A stretch of DNA of 19,867 nucleotides from Deltaproteobacteria bacterium (GTDB lineage Bacteria; Desulfobacterota; B13-G15; RBG-16-54-18), in contig QMLM01000006.1 in NCBI GenBank assembly GCA_003646745.1, positions 1 through 19,867 on the forward strand. The letters are read 5' to 3'. Position 1 is the first letter of the stretch. The number at the start of each line of letters is the position of its first letter. The notes below the pieces were generated by a model that did not search any database, was not told the origin of the DNA, and was given only the letters and a program-made list of their open reading frames with translations. Positions 8,015 through 15,406 of the stretch are shown here, piece by piece. Position numbers and translations under genes: made by a program.

Positions 8015-8151
8015 GCAGCCAGAAATCGAAGGTCTCTTCAAAGTTTTGCAAATTTTCTTTCGATCTTGGCCTTGTCTTGGAGACCATGGAGCGAGAGAGG
8101 GCTACCAACTCGGAGAAGTACTGGAAGGATTTAGAGAGGAGGGTCCATTGA
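8008..8151 (+). CDS. Candidate 47-residue small protein overlapping the ligase stop
   Basis: An uninterrupted 48-codon frame starts at an ATG overlapping the ligase stop (ATGTTGA, 8008-8014). A GGGAGGG run (8001-8007) sits immediately upstream, which is tight for a ribosome site; the AGGG at 7999-8003 is better placed. The predicted peptide has a serine/lysine/phenylalanine-rich first half and a charged second half (LETMERERATNSEKYWKDL, then RRV) that would form an amphipathic helix. Codon use (GAG, AGG, AAG) resembles the neighbours. I recognise no family. It could be a real translationally coupled small gene, the remnant of a longer one, or chance; the overlap geometry is the main argument in favour. 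Confidence 0.35.
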   Translation: MLSSQKSKVSSKFCKFSFDLGLVLETMERERATNSEKYWKDLERRVH

Positions 8152-8155
8152 TTTT

Positions 8156-8184
8156 TTGGTTGTTTTTTTTATTTCTTTTATGTT
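8156..8184 (+). promoter_or_regulatory. Possible sigma70-type promoter of the lacI-family gene
   Basis: TTGGTT (8156-8161) and TATGTT (8179-8184) are 17 bp apart in a T-rich tract and each match four of six consensus bases. The proposed -10 box lies inside the palindrome at 8178-8197, so bound repressor would block it. Transcription would then begin near 8191, giving an almost leaderless message. TTGATT at 8149-8154 is an alternative -35. Confidence 0.35.
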
Positions 8185-8197
8185 AACGTTAACATAA
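8178..8197. promoter_or_regulatory. Palindromic operator of the LacI-family regulator
   Basis: A perfect 20-bp palindrome TTATGTTAACGTTAACATAA with a central CG. The TGTTAACGTTAACA core has the architecture of LacI-family operators: two inverted half sites around a central CpG, as in the AACGTT centre of PurR-type sites. It ends on the A of the regulator's ATG, pointing to autorepression and probably to control of the downstream operon. I saw no second copy in the window. Confidence 0.8.
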
Positions 8198-9234
8198 TGA
8201 AACCTCTGACCATCAAAGACGTAGCAAGATTAGCTCATGTCTCTCATACTACAGTTTCCAGGGTCTTAAATGAGAGACCTGGGGTAAAAGAAGCCACAAG
8301 GGAGAGGATCTTGAGGCTGGTTAGGGAACTGGACTATCAGCCCAACCTGTTGGCCCGCAGTTTGGTGGTGAAGAGGAGCAAGACCTTGGGGATGATCATC
8401 ACCACTATCAGAAACCCCTTCTATCTTGAGCTGGCCCAAGGGATCGAGGACACTGCTAGATCTTTCGGTTATAACGTGATCTTGTGTTGCACCAACTATG
8501 ATATTTCCCTGGAAGGGGAGCATATCAGGGAACTGAAGAGGAAGGGAGTGGATGGTATTATCCTTACCTCAGCCCACATAAAAGACAGACATGTCGCCAC
8601 TTTGGTTCAGGAGGGGTTTCCCCTCATCTTGGTAAACAGAAAGGTCCTTGATCCTGACCTATCAGGGAAAGTGGATTATATTGGTGTTGATAATATAAAG
8701 GGTGGAGAAATGGCCCTGGAACACTTATTGAGAATGGGGCACAGGAGGATTGGAATCGTCAGGGGGAGTTTAGAGTCCTCCGTTACTATGGAGCGGATGG
8801 AAGGGGCACGCAGGGCCTTGCAGAGGTATGGTCTTTGCGTTGACGATGATCTTGTCTTCGGAGGCGATTACCTGAAGGGGACAGGCTATGAGGCGGCCAA
8901 GAGGTTTCTTTCCCTTCCCCATCCACCGACCGCTATCTTTTCCTTAAACGACTATATGGCGCTGGGTGTATATGACGCCCTCTTGGAGGAGGGGGTGAGG
9001 GTACCAGAGGATATGGCCCTTTTGGGGTTTAATGACATTGAGTTCGCCTCCTTGCATATGGTGGGTTTGAGCACCGTATCACAGAAAAAATATACCTTGG
9101 GTTCCATGGCTGTTCGTCGGTTGATGGAGAGAATCGAAGGTGATCAAGCAGGCCGAGAGTATATCTTGGAGCCCGAACTCATCATAAGGAGGTCATGTGG
9201 TTTTAAGGTAAGGGGATACAGAGAAAATAAATAG
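8197..9234 (+). CDS. LacI-family transcriptional regulator
   Basis: A DNA-binding repressor or activator of the LacI/GalR family; 345 residues, normal. The N-terminal helix-turn-helix is at 5-24 (TIKDVARLAHVSHTTVSRVLN, recognition helix from about 16), and the hinge helix at about 50-58 (NLLARSLVV) carries the leucine that pries open the central CpG. The periplasmic-binding-protein-like effector domain begins near 63 (TLGMIITTIRNPFY) and ends in the conserved GFNDIEFA and RRLMERI regions. No SD is visible before the ATG at 8197, which falls at the edge of the palindrome; a five-codon frame (8180-8197) ends in TAATG over this start, so translational coupling or leaderless initiation are both possible. 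The malic enzyme gene begins 17 nt after it, so it probably regulates the dicarboxylate operon that it heads. The ligand is unknown; most relatives sense sugars or nucleobases. Confidence 0.93.
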   Translation: MKPLTIKDVARLAHVSHTTVSRVLNERPGVKEATRERILRLVRELDYQPNLLARSLVVKRSKTLGMIITTIRNPFYLELAQGIEDTARSFGYNVILCCTNYDISLEGEHIRELKRKGVDGIILTSAHIKDRHVATLVQEGFPLILVNRKVLDPDLSGKVDYIGVDNIKGGEMALEHLLRMGHRRIGIVRGSLESSVTMERMEGARRALQRYGLCVDDDLVFGGDYLKGTGYEAAKRFLSLPHPPTAIFSLNDYMALGVYDALLEEGVRVPEDMALLGFNDIEFASLHMVGLSTVSQKKYTLGSMAVRRLMERIEGDQAGREYILEPELIIRRSCGFKVRGYRENK

Positions 9235-9251
9235 TAGCTAAGGAGGGAGAG

Positions 9252-10592
9252 ATGAAGGTTACTAAAGAAGAATTGTTGACAAAGGCAAAAAAACCGGCGC
9301 AGGATGCCATGAGGCTTCACCCCTTTTATCAGGGGAAGGTGGAGGTAACCCCAAAGTGTGCCATCAGGGATTTCAATGACTTCGCCATCTGGTACACCCC
9401 GGGGGTAGCAGAACCGTGTAAGGACATCAACAAGAACCCCGAACAGGTTTTCCGACATACCAACAAGGCCAATATGGTGGCCGTGGTCTCCGATGGGACC
9501 AGGGTTTTAGGACTAGGTGATATCGGTCCTGAGGCCGCGCTTCCTGTAATGGAGGGCAAAGCCGTCTTGTTCAAGTACCTAGGGGGAGTGGATGCCTTCC
9601 CTATCTGTGTGGATACCAAAGATCCCGAGGAGCTGATAAAGACTGTTTTGCTTCTGCAGCCGAGCTTTGGTGGGGTCAATCTTGAGGACATCGCTCAACC
9701 CAAGTGTTTTTACATCTTGGATACTTTGCGCAAAGAGGCCCGAATACCGATTTGGCATGACGATCAGCAGGGTACGGCGGCTGTAACCCTCGCGGGTCTG
9801 ATCAATGCCCTCAAGGTCGTTGGTAAGGCCATGGATCAAGCACGCATCGCCATGATCGGGGCCGGGGCGGCCAATATCGCTATCGCCAGGGTGCTCATCG
9901 CCGCAGGGGTTACGCCCGAGAACATCGTCATGGTAGATAGCAAGGGGACACTGCATCCTGGACGGACCGAACTTAAAGATAAATATAAGGAGAAGTGGCA
10001 CTTCTGCCAGATCACCAATAAGGATGGGATAGTTGGGGGGATACCTGAGGCAATGAAAGGGGCTGATGTCTGCATCTCCCTTTCCAAGCCGGGGCCGGAC
10101 ACCATCAAAAAAGAGTGGATAGAGGGGATGGCTAAGGAGGCCATTGTCTTTGTCTGCGCCAATCCCATTCCGGAGATCTGGCCTTGGGAGGCCAAAGAGG
10201 CGGGGGCGAGGATTGTGGCCACCGGTCGTTCCGATTTCCCTAACCAGGTTAACAACTCTTTGGGCTTTCCAGGGATCTTTCGCGGGACCCTTGATGTGAT
10301 GGCCACTACCATCACTGACGAGATGTGCATCGCTGCGGCCGAAGAACTGGCCCGCTGTGCTGAGGATATCAGAATGAGCGAGGAATACCTCATTCCCACA
10401 ATGGATGAATGGGAGGTGTTCCCCAGGGAGGCGGTGGCCGTGGCGCTGAAGGCTATCGAGCAGGGTGTGGCTAGGGTTAAGCTCTCCCGCGAGGAGCTCT
10501 TTGAGAAGGCCACACGGATTATAAAGAGGGCCAGAGAGGAGACAAAGATTCTCATGAAGGAGGGGCTTATAGAAATGCCCCCGGAGACATAG
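9252..10592 (+). CDS. Malic enzyme (malate dehydrogenase, oxaloacetate-decarboxylating), short bacterial type
   Basis: Converts malate to pyruvate and CO2 with reduction of NAD(P) in the cytoplasm. At 446 residues it is the short form without the C-terminal phosphotransacetylase-like domain of MaeB. Catalytic features visible are Tyr49 in IWYTPGVA, Lys103 in EGKAVLFK, metal ligands E145/D146 in NLEDI and D170 in HDDQQGTA, and a Rossmann nucleotide loop GAGAAN at 203-208, followed by NPIPEIWP and NQVNNSLGFPGIFRG. D227 in VMVDSKG, after the second Rossmann strand, makes NAD preference conceivable, but I would not fix the cofactor. A strong SD (AAGGAGGGAGAG, 9240-9251) precedes the ATG. It lies between the regulator (17 nt) and fumarase alpha (19 nt) and gives the operon an exit from malate to pyruvate. 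Confidence 0.95.
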   Translation: MKVTKEELLTKAKKPAQDAMRLHPFYQGKVEVTPKCAIRDFNDFAIWYTPGVAEPCKDINKNPEQVFRHTNKANMVAVVSDGTRVLGLGDIGPEAALPVMEGKAVLFKYLGGVDAFPICVDTKDPEELIKTVLLLQPSFGGVNLEDIAQPKCFYILDTLRKEARIPIWHDDQQGTAAVTLAGLINALKVVGKAMDQARIAMIGAGAANIAIARVLIAAGVTPENIVMVDSKGTLHPGRTELKDKYKEKWHFCQITNKDGIVGGIPEAMKGADVCISLSKPGPDTIKKEWIEGMAKEAIVFVCANPIPEIWPWEAKEAGARIVATGRSDFPNQVNNSLGFPGIFRGTLDVMATTITDEMCIAAAEELARCAEDIRMSEEYLIPTMDEWEVFPREAVAVALKAIEQGVARVKLSREELFEKATRIIKRAREETKILMKEGLIEMPPET

Positions 10593-10611
10593 ACGAAATA
10601 GGAGGGCAGTA

Positions 10612-11451
10612 ATGAGGGAGGTACCTGTAGGAGAGATAACCAAGGTGGTAAGAGATCTTTTCATCGATGCTAATATCAATCTGGGTGAAGATGTATTGGT
10701 GGCCTTCCATAAAGCCCTGGAGGCAGAAGAATCCCCCACAGGCAGAGAGATCCTTGATGAACTATTGGAAAATGCCAAAATTGCCAAAGAGGAAGGAATG
10801 GCTATCTGCCAGGACACAGGGCTGGCAGTGGTATTTATTGAGCTGGGTCAGGATGTGCACCTTGTGGGGGGAGATCTCACCGAGGCGATCAACGAAGGGG
10901 TAAGACAGGGCTATCAGGAGGGGTACTTGCGCAAATCCGCTTGCCATCCCTTCACCCGCAAGAACACCGGTGACAATACCCCGGCCATCGTCCACTTGGA
11001 GATAGTGCCGGGGGATAAGATAAAGGTGATCGCCGCCCCTAAGGGTGGAGGCAGCGAGAATATGAGTAGGGTGACGATGCTAACCCCGGCCGTTGGTATG
11101 GAGGGGGCGAAGGACTTTGTGCTCCAAAGGGTGCGAGAGTCGGGGGCAAACCCTTGCCCCCCCATCATCGTTGGTGTAGGGATTGGCGGGACCTTCGAGC
11201 AGGCAGCCCTCATCGCCAAAAAGGCCCTTTTACGACCCATCGGCAGCACAAACCCCGACCCTGAGCTTGCAGCCATGGAGGAGGATCTGCTGCGTCGGAT
11301 AAACAACTTGGGGATTGGTCCAATGGGCTATGGGGGAAGGATCACTGCCCTGGCGGTGCATGTGAACATGATCCCCTGCCATATTGCCAGTCTGCCGGTG
11401 GCGGTCAACATTCAATGTCATGCCCAAAGGCATAAGGAGAAGATAATTTAG
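10612..11451 (+). CDS. Fumarate hydratase class I, alpha subunit
   Basis: Larger subunit of the oxygen-sensitive [4Fe-4S] fumarase that interconverts fumarate and malate; 279 residues, typical of the two-subunit form (N-terminal domain of FumA/TtdA). The three cluster cysteines are recognisable as C66 (AICQDTG), C182 (NPCPPIIVGVGIGG) and C269 (NIQCHAQRH). The KNTGDNTPAIVH and KGGGSENMSR segments that form the active site are also present. The SD GGAGG (10601-10605) precedes the ATG by 6 nt. The beta-subunit gene follows directly. The iron-sulfur enzyme fits an anaerobic or microaerobic lifestyle. L-tartrate dehydratase is homologous, but the malic enzyme and Sdh neighbours favour fumarase. 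Confidence 0.93.
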   Translation: MREVPVGEITKVVRDLFIDANINLGEDVLVAFHKALEAEESPTGREILDELLENAKIAKEEGMAICQDTGLAVVFIELGQDVHLVGGDLTEAINEGVRQGYQEGYLRKSACHPFTRKNTGDNTPAIVHLEIVPGDKIKVIAAPKGGGSENMSRVTMLTPAVGMEGAKDFVLQRVRESGANPCPPIIVGVGIGGTFEQAALIAKKALLRPIGSTNPDPELAAMEEDLLRRINNLGIGPMGYGGRITALAVHVNMIPCHIASLPVAVNIQCHAQRHKEKII

Positions 11452-11465
11452 AGGGAGGAGTGAAG

Positions 11466-12023
11466 ATGGCTGAGGCAAAGAGGATAAAAACTCCATTGAC
11501 CGATGATGTGGTGGGAGAGTTGCACATAGGGGACAGACTCCTTATCACCGGGGTCATCTATACCGGGAGGGACGCCGCCCACAAACGGCTCATTGAGTTG
11601 ATAGATGAGGGAGAAGAGCTTCCTTTCGATATAAAGGGGCAGATCATCTACTATGTGGGCCCTACACCAGCCAAACCAGGTAAACCCATAGGCTCGGCAG
11701 GGCCTACCACTAGTGGCAGGATGGACACCTATTCCCCCAAACTCATCGAACGGGGTCTCAAGGGCATGATCGGAAAAGGCATGCGGTCACAACAGGTAAA
11801 GGATGCCATGAGGAAATACAAGGCGATCTATCTCGGGGCCACAGGGGGTGCAGCGGCCCTGCTTGCCAAAAGCATCAAGAAGGCCGAGGTCATCGCTTAT
11901 GAGGATTTGGGGCCAGAGGCCATCAGGCGACTGGAAGTGGAGGACTTTCCCGTGACGGTGATAAATGACATTTACGGCGGTGACCTATACGAGGAAGGTG
12001 CAGCCAAATATCGCCGGCAATAA
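11466..12023 (+). CDS. Fumarate hydratase class I, beta subunit
   Basis: Small subunit of the two-component fumarase, corresponding to the C-terminal domain of FumA/TtdB; 185 residues. Family motifs in order are GVIYTGRDAAHKR, GPTTSGRMD, GKGMRSQQV, YLGATGGAAAL, and the C-terminal YEDLGPEAIRRLEVEDFPV followed by the substrate-contact region NDIYGGDLY. An in-frame GTG exists at 11460, but the SD GGAGG at 11455-11459 would touch it; the ATG at 11466 has 6-nt spacing and is chosen. It lies 14 nt after the alpha subunit and 15 nt before sdhC, so fumarase and succinate dehydrogenase are on one transcript. Confidence 0.93.
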   Translation: MAEAKRIKTPLTDDVVGELHIGDRLLITGVIYTGRDAAHKRLIELIDEGEELPFDIKGQIIYYVGPTPAKPGKPIGSAGPTTSGRMDTYSPKLIERGLKGMIGKGMRSQQVKDAMRKYKAIYLGATGGAAALLAKSIKKAEVIAYEDLGPEAIRRLEVEDFPVTVINDIYGGDLYEEGAAKYRRQ

Positions 12024-12038
12024 GGGGAGGAGGGTGTT

Positions 12039-12404
12039 ATGAGATACCGATGGTTTACCGGAGGATGGTCTTGGCTGTTGATGAGGATAACGGGAGGGCT
12101 TCTAATTCTTTATCTAGGGTTGCATATCTATGTACTGCATTTTTTGGGGAAGGGAGGAGAAGAGTTCGACAGGCTCATGGTAACCATGCAGCAGCCGATT
12201 TTCAAACTTCTGGAGGTCGGCTTGCTGGGGGTGGTGATATATCACTCCTTGAACGGGATCAGGATCCTGTTTATAGATTTTGGCCGAGGGGCTTTGTATC
12301 ATAAGAAGTTATTCTGGTTCCTGATGGCCATCGGGGCAGCCACCTTTCTGGTGGGAGCCATACCTATTTTCCAACACCTGACGCCTTTGGGAGGTGAACG
12401 ATGA
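12039..12404 (+). CDS. sdhC: Succinate dehydrogenase membrane anchor subunit, cytochrome b type (SdhC)
   Basis: One of two small integral membrane subunits that anchor SdhAB, bind haem b and reduce quinone; 121 residues with three membrane helices (about 12-36, 57-80, 92-113). Candidate haem ligands are H29/H34 in LGLHIYVLHF and H69 in VIYHSLNGIRI. The N-terminal R16-ITGG corresponds to the conserved Arg-Ser/Thr-Gly of Sdh cytochromes. It is plainly related to the following SdhD: both share R-(I/V)-(T/S)-G, H-x4-H, QP-x2-KL and YH-x2-NGI. The ATG follows GGGGAGGAGGG (12023-12033) and the gene overlaps sdhD by ATGA. Confidence 0.9.
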   Translation: MRYRWFTGGWSWLLMRITGGLLILYLGLHIYVLHFLGKGGEEFDRLMVTMQQPIFKLLEVGLLGVVIYHSLNGIRILFIDFGRGALYHKKLFWFLMAIGAATFLVGAIPIFQHLTPLGGER

Positions 12405-12754
12405 GAGACTATGGCTTTGGCAGTGGTGGAGCCTTCCACTGGTTTTTACAACGGGTCTCGGGAGTGGTCCTCTTCATTCTCTTGTTGGTTCACTTTCTCA
12501 CCACCCATTACTTCCCTGTGGGAGATATAACCTATCAAAAGGTCTTAGCTCGCCTTTCACAGCCAGGCTGGAAGCTGTTTTACATGGTTTTTATTGCCTT
12601 GGGACTTTATCACGGTATAAACGGTATATGGATAATCGCACAGGATTACGTCGCCCGGAGTTCTTGGCGATTCATCATATTGGGGCTTTTGATGGTGGCT
12701 GGATTGATCCTCTTTATGCTCGGCTCCATAACGGTTATCCCCTTTAAGGCATAG
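12401..12754 (+). CDS. sdhD: Succinate dehydrogenase second membrane anchor subunit (SdhD)
   Basis: Second membrane anchor of succinate dehydrogenase; 117 residues, three membrane helices (about 15-37, 58-82, 91-113). It keeps the same histidine set as SdhC: H31 and H36 in LVHFLTTHY and H71 in LYHGINGIWII, as well as R18-VSG near the N-terminus and QPGWKLF (54-60). Both anchors carrying the ligands suggests two b haems in the complex, as in menaquinone-linked two-anchor enzymes; that is inference. Translation is coupled to sdhC through a 4-nt ATGA overlap, with the SD GGGAGG (12389-12394) inside sdhC. Confidence 0.9.
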   Translation: MRDYGFGSGGAFHWFLQRVSGVVLFILLLVHFLTTHYFPVGDITYQKVLARLSQPGWKLFYMVFIALGLYHGINGIWIIAQDYVARSSWRFIILGLLMVAGLILFMLGSITVIPFKA

Positions 12755-12770
12755 GGTGAGGAGGAAAAGG

Positions 12771-14504
12771 ATGATAATACATCGCCATGACGTAGTGGTA
12801 GTAGGAGCGGGGCTAGCAGGGCTTTACGCTGCTTTGATGACTAGCGATAAGGTCGATACCGCTGTGGTGAGTAAGGTTTATCCCACTAGGTCCCATTCCG
12901 GGGCCGCCCAAGGAGGATGCGCCGCCTCTCTGGGCAATGAGGTGGAGGACCATTGGGAATGGCACTTTTACGATACGGTTCGAGGAAGCGATTTTTTGGG
13001 GGATCAGGACGCCCAGGAGATTTTGGTGAAGGAAGCCCCCTTGGTCATCTATGAATGCGAACATATGGGGGTACCTTTTTCACGTACCCCAGAAGGCAAG
13101 ATCGCCCAGCGTCCTTTTGGAGGACACTTCGGCAACTTTGGCAAAACCCCTATGCGTCGCTCCTGTTACGCTGCCGACAGAACCGGGCACGCCCAGCTTC
13201 ACACCCTCTTTGAGCAATGCCTTAAGAGGGGGGTGCGGTTATATAATGAGTTCTTCCTGCTGCATTTGATCGTAAGGGATGATCGCTGCTACGGAGGTGT
13301 AGCCTGGGATCTGCGCCATGGAGGCCTGCACTGCTTTCATGCCAAGGCGGTGATGTTGGCCACTGGTGGGTACGCCCGGGCCTGGAAGATCACCACCAAC
13401 AGCATGTCCAATACCGGCGATGGCCTGAGTTTGGTCTTGCGGGCAGGTCTTCCTTTGGAGGATATGGAGTTCGTTCAGTTCCACCCCACTGGCCTCTACC
13501 GTTCGGGTATCTTGGTCTCTGAGGCCGCCAGGGGTGAGGGGGGATACCTCATAAATGGGAAGGGAGAACGTTTCATGGAGAGATATGCCCCCGAGAAGAT
13601 GGAGCTTGCCCCCAGGGATGTAATCTCCAGGTCAGAGCAGACGGAGATCGACGAGGGCAGAGGGATCAACGGGGAGGCCTATGTCCATTTGGACCTGCGG
13701 CATCTGGGCAGGGAGGCCATCATGGAGAAGTTGCCTCAAATTCATGAGCTGGCTTGGAAATTCGCTGGAGTGGACTGTATTGAGGAGCCGATCCCCATCC
13801 AACCATCGGCCCACTACGCAATGGGTGGTATTCCCACCGACGTACATGGGCAGGTCCTTAAGGACGAGAAGAAGACTCCGGTAGTTGGCTTATATGCCGC
13901 AGGGGAGTGTGCTTGTGTCTCCAACCACGGAGCCAATAGACTGGGGACTAACTCCACATTGGACTGCTGCGTATACGGGAGGAGGTCAGGGATCGCCATG
14001 GCCAAGTTCGTTGCGGAGGAGGGTGAGCTCCTTCCTGATCTTCCCGAGGGGGCTGCTGAGCCAGCCCGGGAACTGGTAACGAGGATCTTTAAGAGTAAGG
14101 GAAAAGAGAGGATGGTGGAGATAAGGGAGCAGTTGCGGGAGACCATGACGGAGAACATGGGAGTTTTCCGGACAGAAGACTCTATGTCCAAGGCACTGCG
14201 GGTGGTAAAGGAGTTGCAAGAGAGGTATAAGGAGCTCTCTATCCAGGATAAATCTCAGCAGTTTAACACCGAGTTTATGGAAGCTGTGGAATTGGGCTAC
14301 CTTTTGGATTTTGTGGAGCCCATCATCGTGGGGGGGTTGGCCAGGAAGGAGAGCAGGGGGGCTCATTTTCGCAAGGACTTCCCGCAAAGGGATGATAAAA
14401 ACTGGTTGAAGCACACCCTTGCGTGGAAGACCGAGGAGGGGATAAGGTTGGGGTATAAACCGGTGGTCATCACAAGATTTCCGCCAGAGGAAAGAAAATA
14501 TTGA
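12771..14504 (+). CDS. sdhA: Succinate dehydrogenase/fumarate reductase flavoprotein subunit
   Basis: Catalytic subunit that oxidises succinate to fumarate (or the reverse) with covalently bound FAD, on the cytoplasmic face of the membrane complex; 577 residues, full length. FAD-binding VVGAGLAGL is near 10-18, and the histidine for covalent FAD is H42 in TRSHSGAAQGG. The active-site segments FVQFHPTGLY and EAARGEGGYL, then HYAMGG and YAAGECACVSNHGANRLGTN, occur in the standard order. The frame extends to a GTG at 12756, but the SD GGAGG (12760-12764) lies 6 nt before the ATG at 12771, which is chosen. Sdh or Frd direction cannot be decided from sequence. The class I fumarase and malic enzyme neighbours suit succinate oxidation, or the reverse flow during fumarate respiration. 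Confidence 0.96.
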   Translation: MIIHRHDVVVVGAGLAGLYAALMTSDKVDTAVVSKVYPTRSHSGAAQGGCAASLGNEVEDHWEWHFYDTVRGSDFLGDQDAQEILVKEAPLVIYECEHMGVPFSRTPEGKIAQRPFGGHFGNFGKTPMRRSCYAADRTGHAQLHTLFEQCLKRGVRLYNEFFLLHLIVRDDRCYGGVAWDLRHGGLHCFHAKAVMLATGGYARAWKITTNSMSNTGDGLSLVLRAGLPLEDMEFVQFHPTGLYRSGILVSEAARGEGGYLINGKGERFMERYAPEKMELAPRDVISRSEQTEIDEGRGINGEAYVHLDLRHLGREAIMEKLPQIHELAWKFAGVDCIEEPIPIQPSAHYAMGGIPTDVHGQVLKDEKKTPVVGLYAAGECACVSNHGANRLGTNSTLDCCVYGRRSGIAMAKFVAEEGELLPDLPEGAAEPARELVTRIFKSKGKERMVEIREQLRETMTENMGVFRTEDSMSKALRVVKELQERYKELSIQDKSQQFNTEFMEAVELGYLLDFVEPIIVGGLARKESRGAHFRKDFPQRDDKNWLKHTLAWKTEEGIRLGYKPVVITRFPPEERKY

Positions 14505-14515
14505 GGGAGGGGATT

Positions 14516-15223
14516 ATGCCAACGAGGAGATTCAAAATATTCCGCTACAACCCACACACAGATGAGAGGCCTCGTTATCAGGAATATGAGGTGCAGGTAC
14601 CAACAGGCTCTACGGTATTAGATGCCCTCAATGAGATCAAGTGGACTCAGGATGGGACCCTCACATATCGGCGCTCGTGCCGGCACGGGATCTGTGGCTC
14701 CTGTGCCATGACCATAAATGGGGCGAACATGCTTGCCTGTGAAGCCCAAGTTCATACCTTAAAGAGGGATCCAATAGTGGTGGAGCCGTTAAGGTCCTTT
14801 CCCGTTATCAAAGACTTGGTGGTTGATATGGACGGCTTCTTTGATAAGCTCCTTTTGGTAAAGCCTTATCTCATCGTAAAGACCCCTCCCCCTACGGATA
14901 AGGAGCGCTATCAAAGCCCTGAGGATAGGAAGTTATTGGATGGGGCATATGAGTGTATCCTTTGCGGCGCATGTACTTCCTCCTGCCCATCTTTCTGGGC
15001 GGATAAAGAGTTTCTAGGTCCTGCTGCCCTCCTGAAGGCCTATCGCTTCATCTTCGACACGAGGGACGAAGGGGTACAGGAGCGCCTCGATGTCTTGGAC
15101 AACAAACATGGCCTGTGGCGCTGTCATACTATATTTAACTGTGTGGAGGCCTGCCCCAAAGGATTGAACCCGACCTGGGCCATTGGGGAATTGAAGAAGA
15201 AGGTGATCAGCGAGAAGTTCTAA
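14516..15223 (+). CDS. sdhB: Succinate dehydrogenase/fumarate reductase iron-sulfur subunit
   Basis: Electron-transfer subunit linking the flavin of SdhA to haem and quinone in SdhCD; 235 residues. The [2Fe-2S] ligands are C55, C60, C63 and C75 (CRHGICGSC, then LAC). The second group is C147, C150, C153 and C157 (CILCGACTSSCP). C203, C209 and C213 (CHTIFNCVEACPKG) complete the [4Fe-4S] and [3Fe-4S] sets. CxxCxxC followed by CP is the normal SdhB pattern. A TTG at 14501 is in frame, but the SD GGGAGGGG (14505-14512) precedes the ATG at 14516. It starts 11 nt after sdhA and is the last gene before the terminator. Confidence 0.96.
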   Translation: MPTRRFKIFRYNPHTDERPRYQEYEVQVPTGSTVLDALNEIKWTQDGTLTYRRSCRHGICGSCAMTINGANMLACEAQVHTLKRDPIVVEPLRSFPVIKDLVVDMDGFFDKLLLVKPYLIVKTPPPTDKERYQSPEDRKLLDGAYECILCGACTSSCPSFWADKEFLGPAALLKAYRFIFDTRDEGVQERLDVLDNKHGLWRCHTIFNCVEACPKGLNPTWAIGELKKKVISEKF

Positions 15224-15250
15224 TGTTTGATTTTTTAAAATGTTTTCAAT

Positions 15251-15279
15251 GGGCATTTAACTAGATGCCCTTTTCTTTT
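15251..15279 (+). terminator. Rho-independent terminator after sdhB
   Basis: GGGCAT (15251-15256) pairs with ATGCCC (15265-15270), extended inward by T-G and T-A pairs with an AACT loop, and is followed by TTTTCTTTT (15271-15279). It lies 27 nt after the sdhB stop and separates the dicarboxylate operon from the trehalose operon. Confidence 0.85.
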
Positions 15280-15284
15280 AACAA

Positions 15285-15313
15285 TTGTCCATCAAACAGA
15301 CATAATTTATATT
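15285..15313 (+). promoter_or_regulatory. Probable sigma70-type promoter of the trehalose operon
   Basis: TTGTCC (15285-15290, 4 of 6) and TATATT (15308-15313, 5 of 6) are separated by 17 bp in an AT-rich gap after the terminator. A second pair, TTGCAT (15312-15317) and TAAAAT (15335-15340), also has 17-bp spacing. Either leaves a 5' leader of roughly 60-90 nt before the ATG at 15407. No riboswitch-like structure was recognised in the 183-bp gap. Confidence 0.5.
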
Positions 15314-15406
15314 GCATATAGATCAAATTTACTGTAAAATAAGTTATCAATTTTTCAAATCCCCAAGGCCTTTCTTTTTCATACGAGGGTTAAGAAAGGG
15401 GAAAAT

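Noticed and set aside
8031..8085. GGTCTC ... GAGACC inverted repeat as a terminator before the lacI-family gene
   Set aside because: The six-base arms are over 40 nt apart, and the T-rich tract at 8150-8180 does not follow the stem directly.
9579..10817. Long minus-strand open frames (412 and 239 residues) opposite the malic enzyme gene
   Set aside because: They lie antisense to a full-length enzyme with all catalytic motifs, read as low-complexity protein with no family resemblance, and have no ribosome site; they are by-products of codon bias.
12756..12770. GTG and TTG upstream starts of fumarase beta (11460), sdhA (12756) and sdhB (14501)
   Set aside because: In each case the Shine-Dalgarno sequence lies on or downstream of the early codon and at correct distance from the following ATG.
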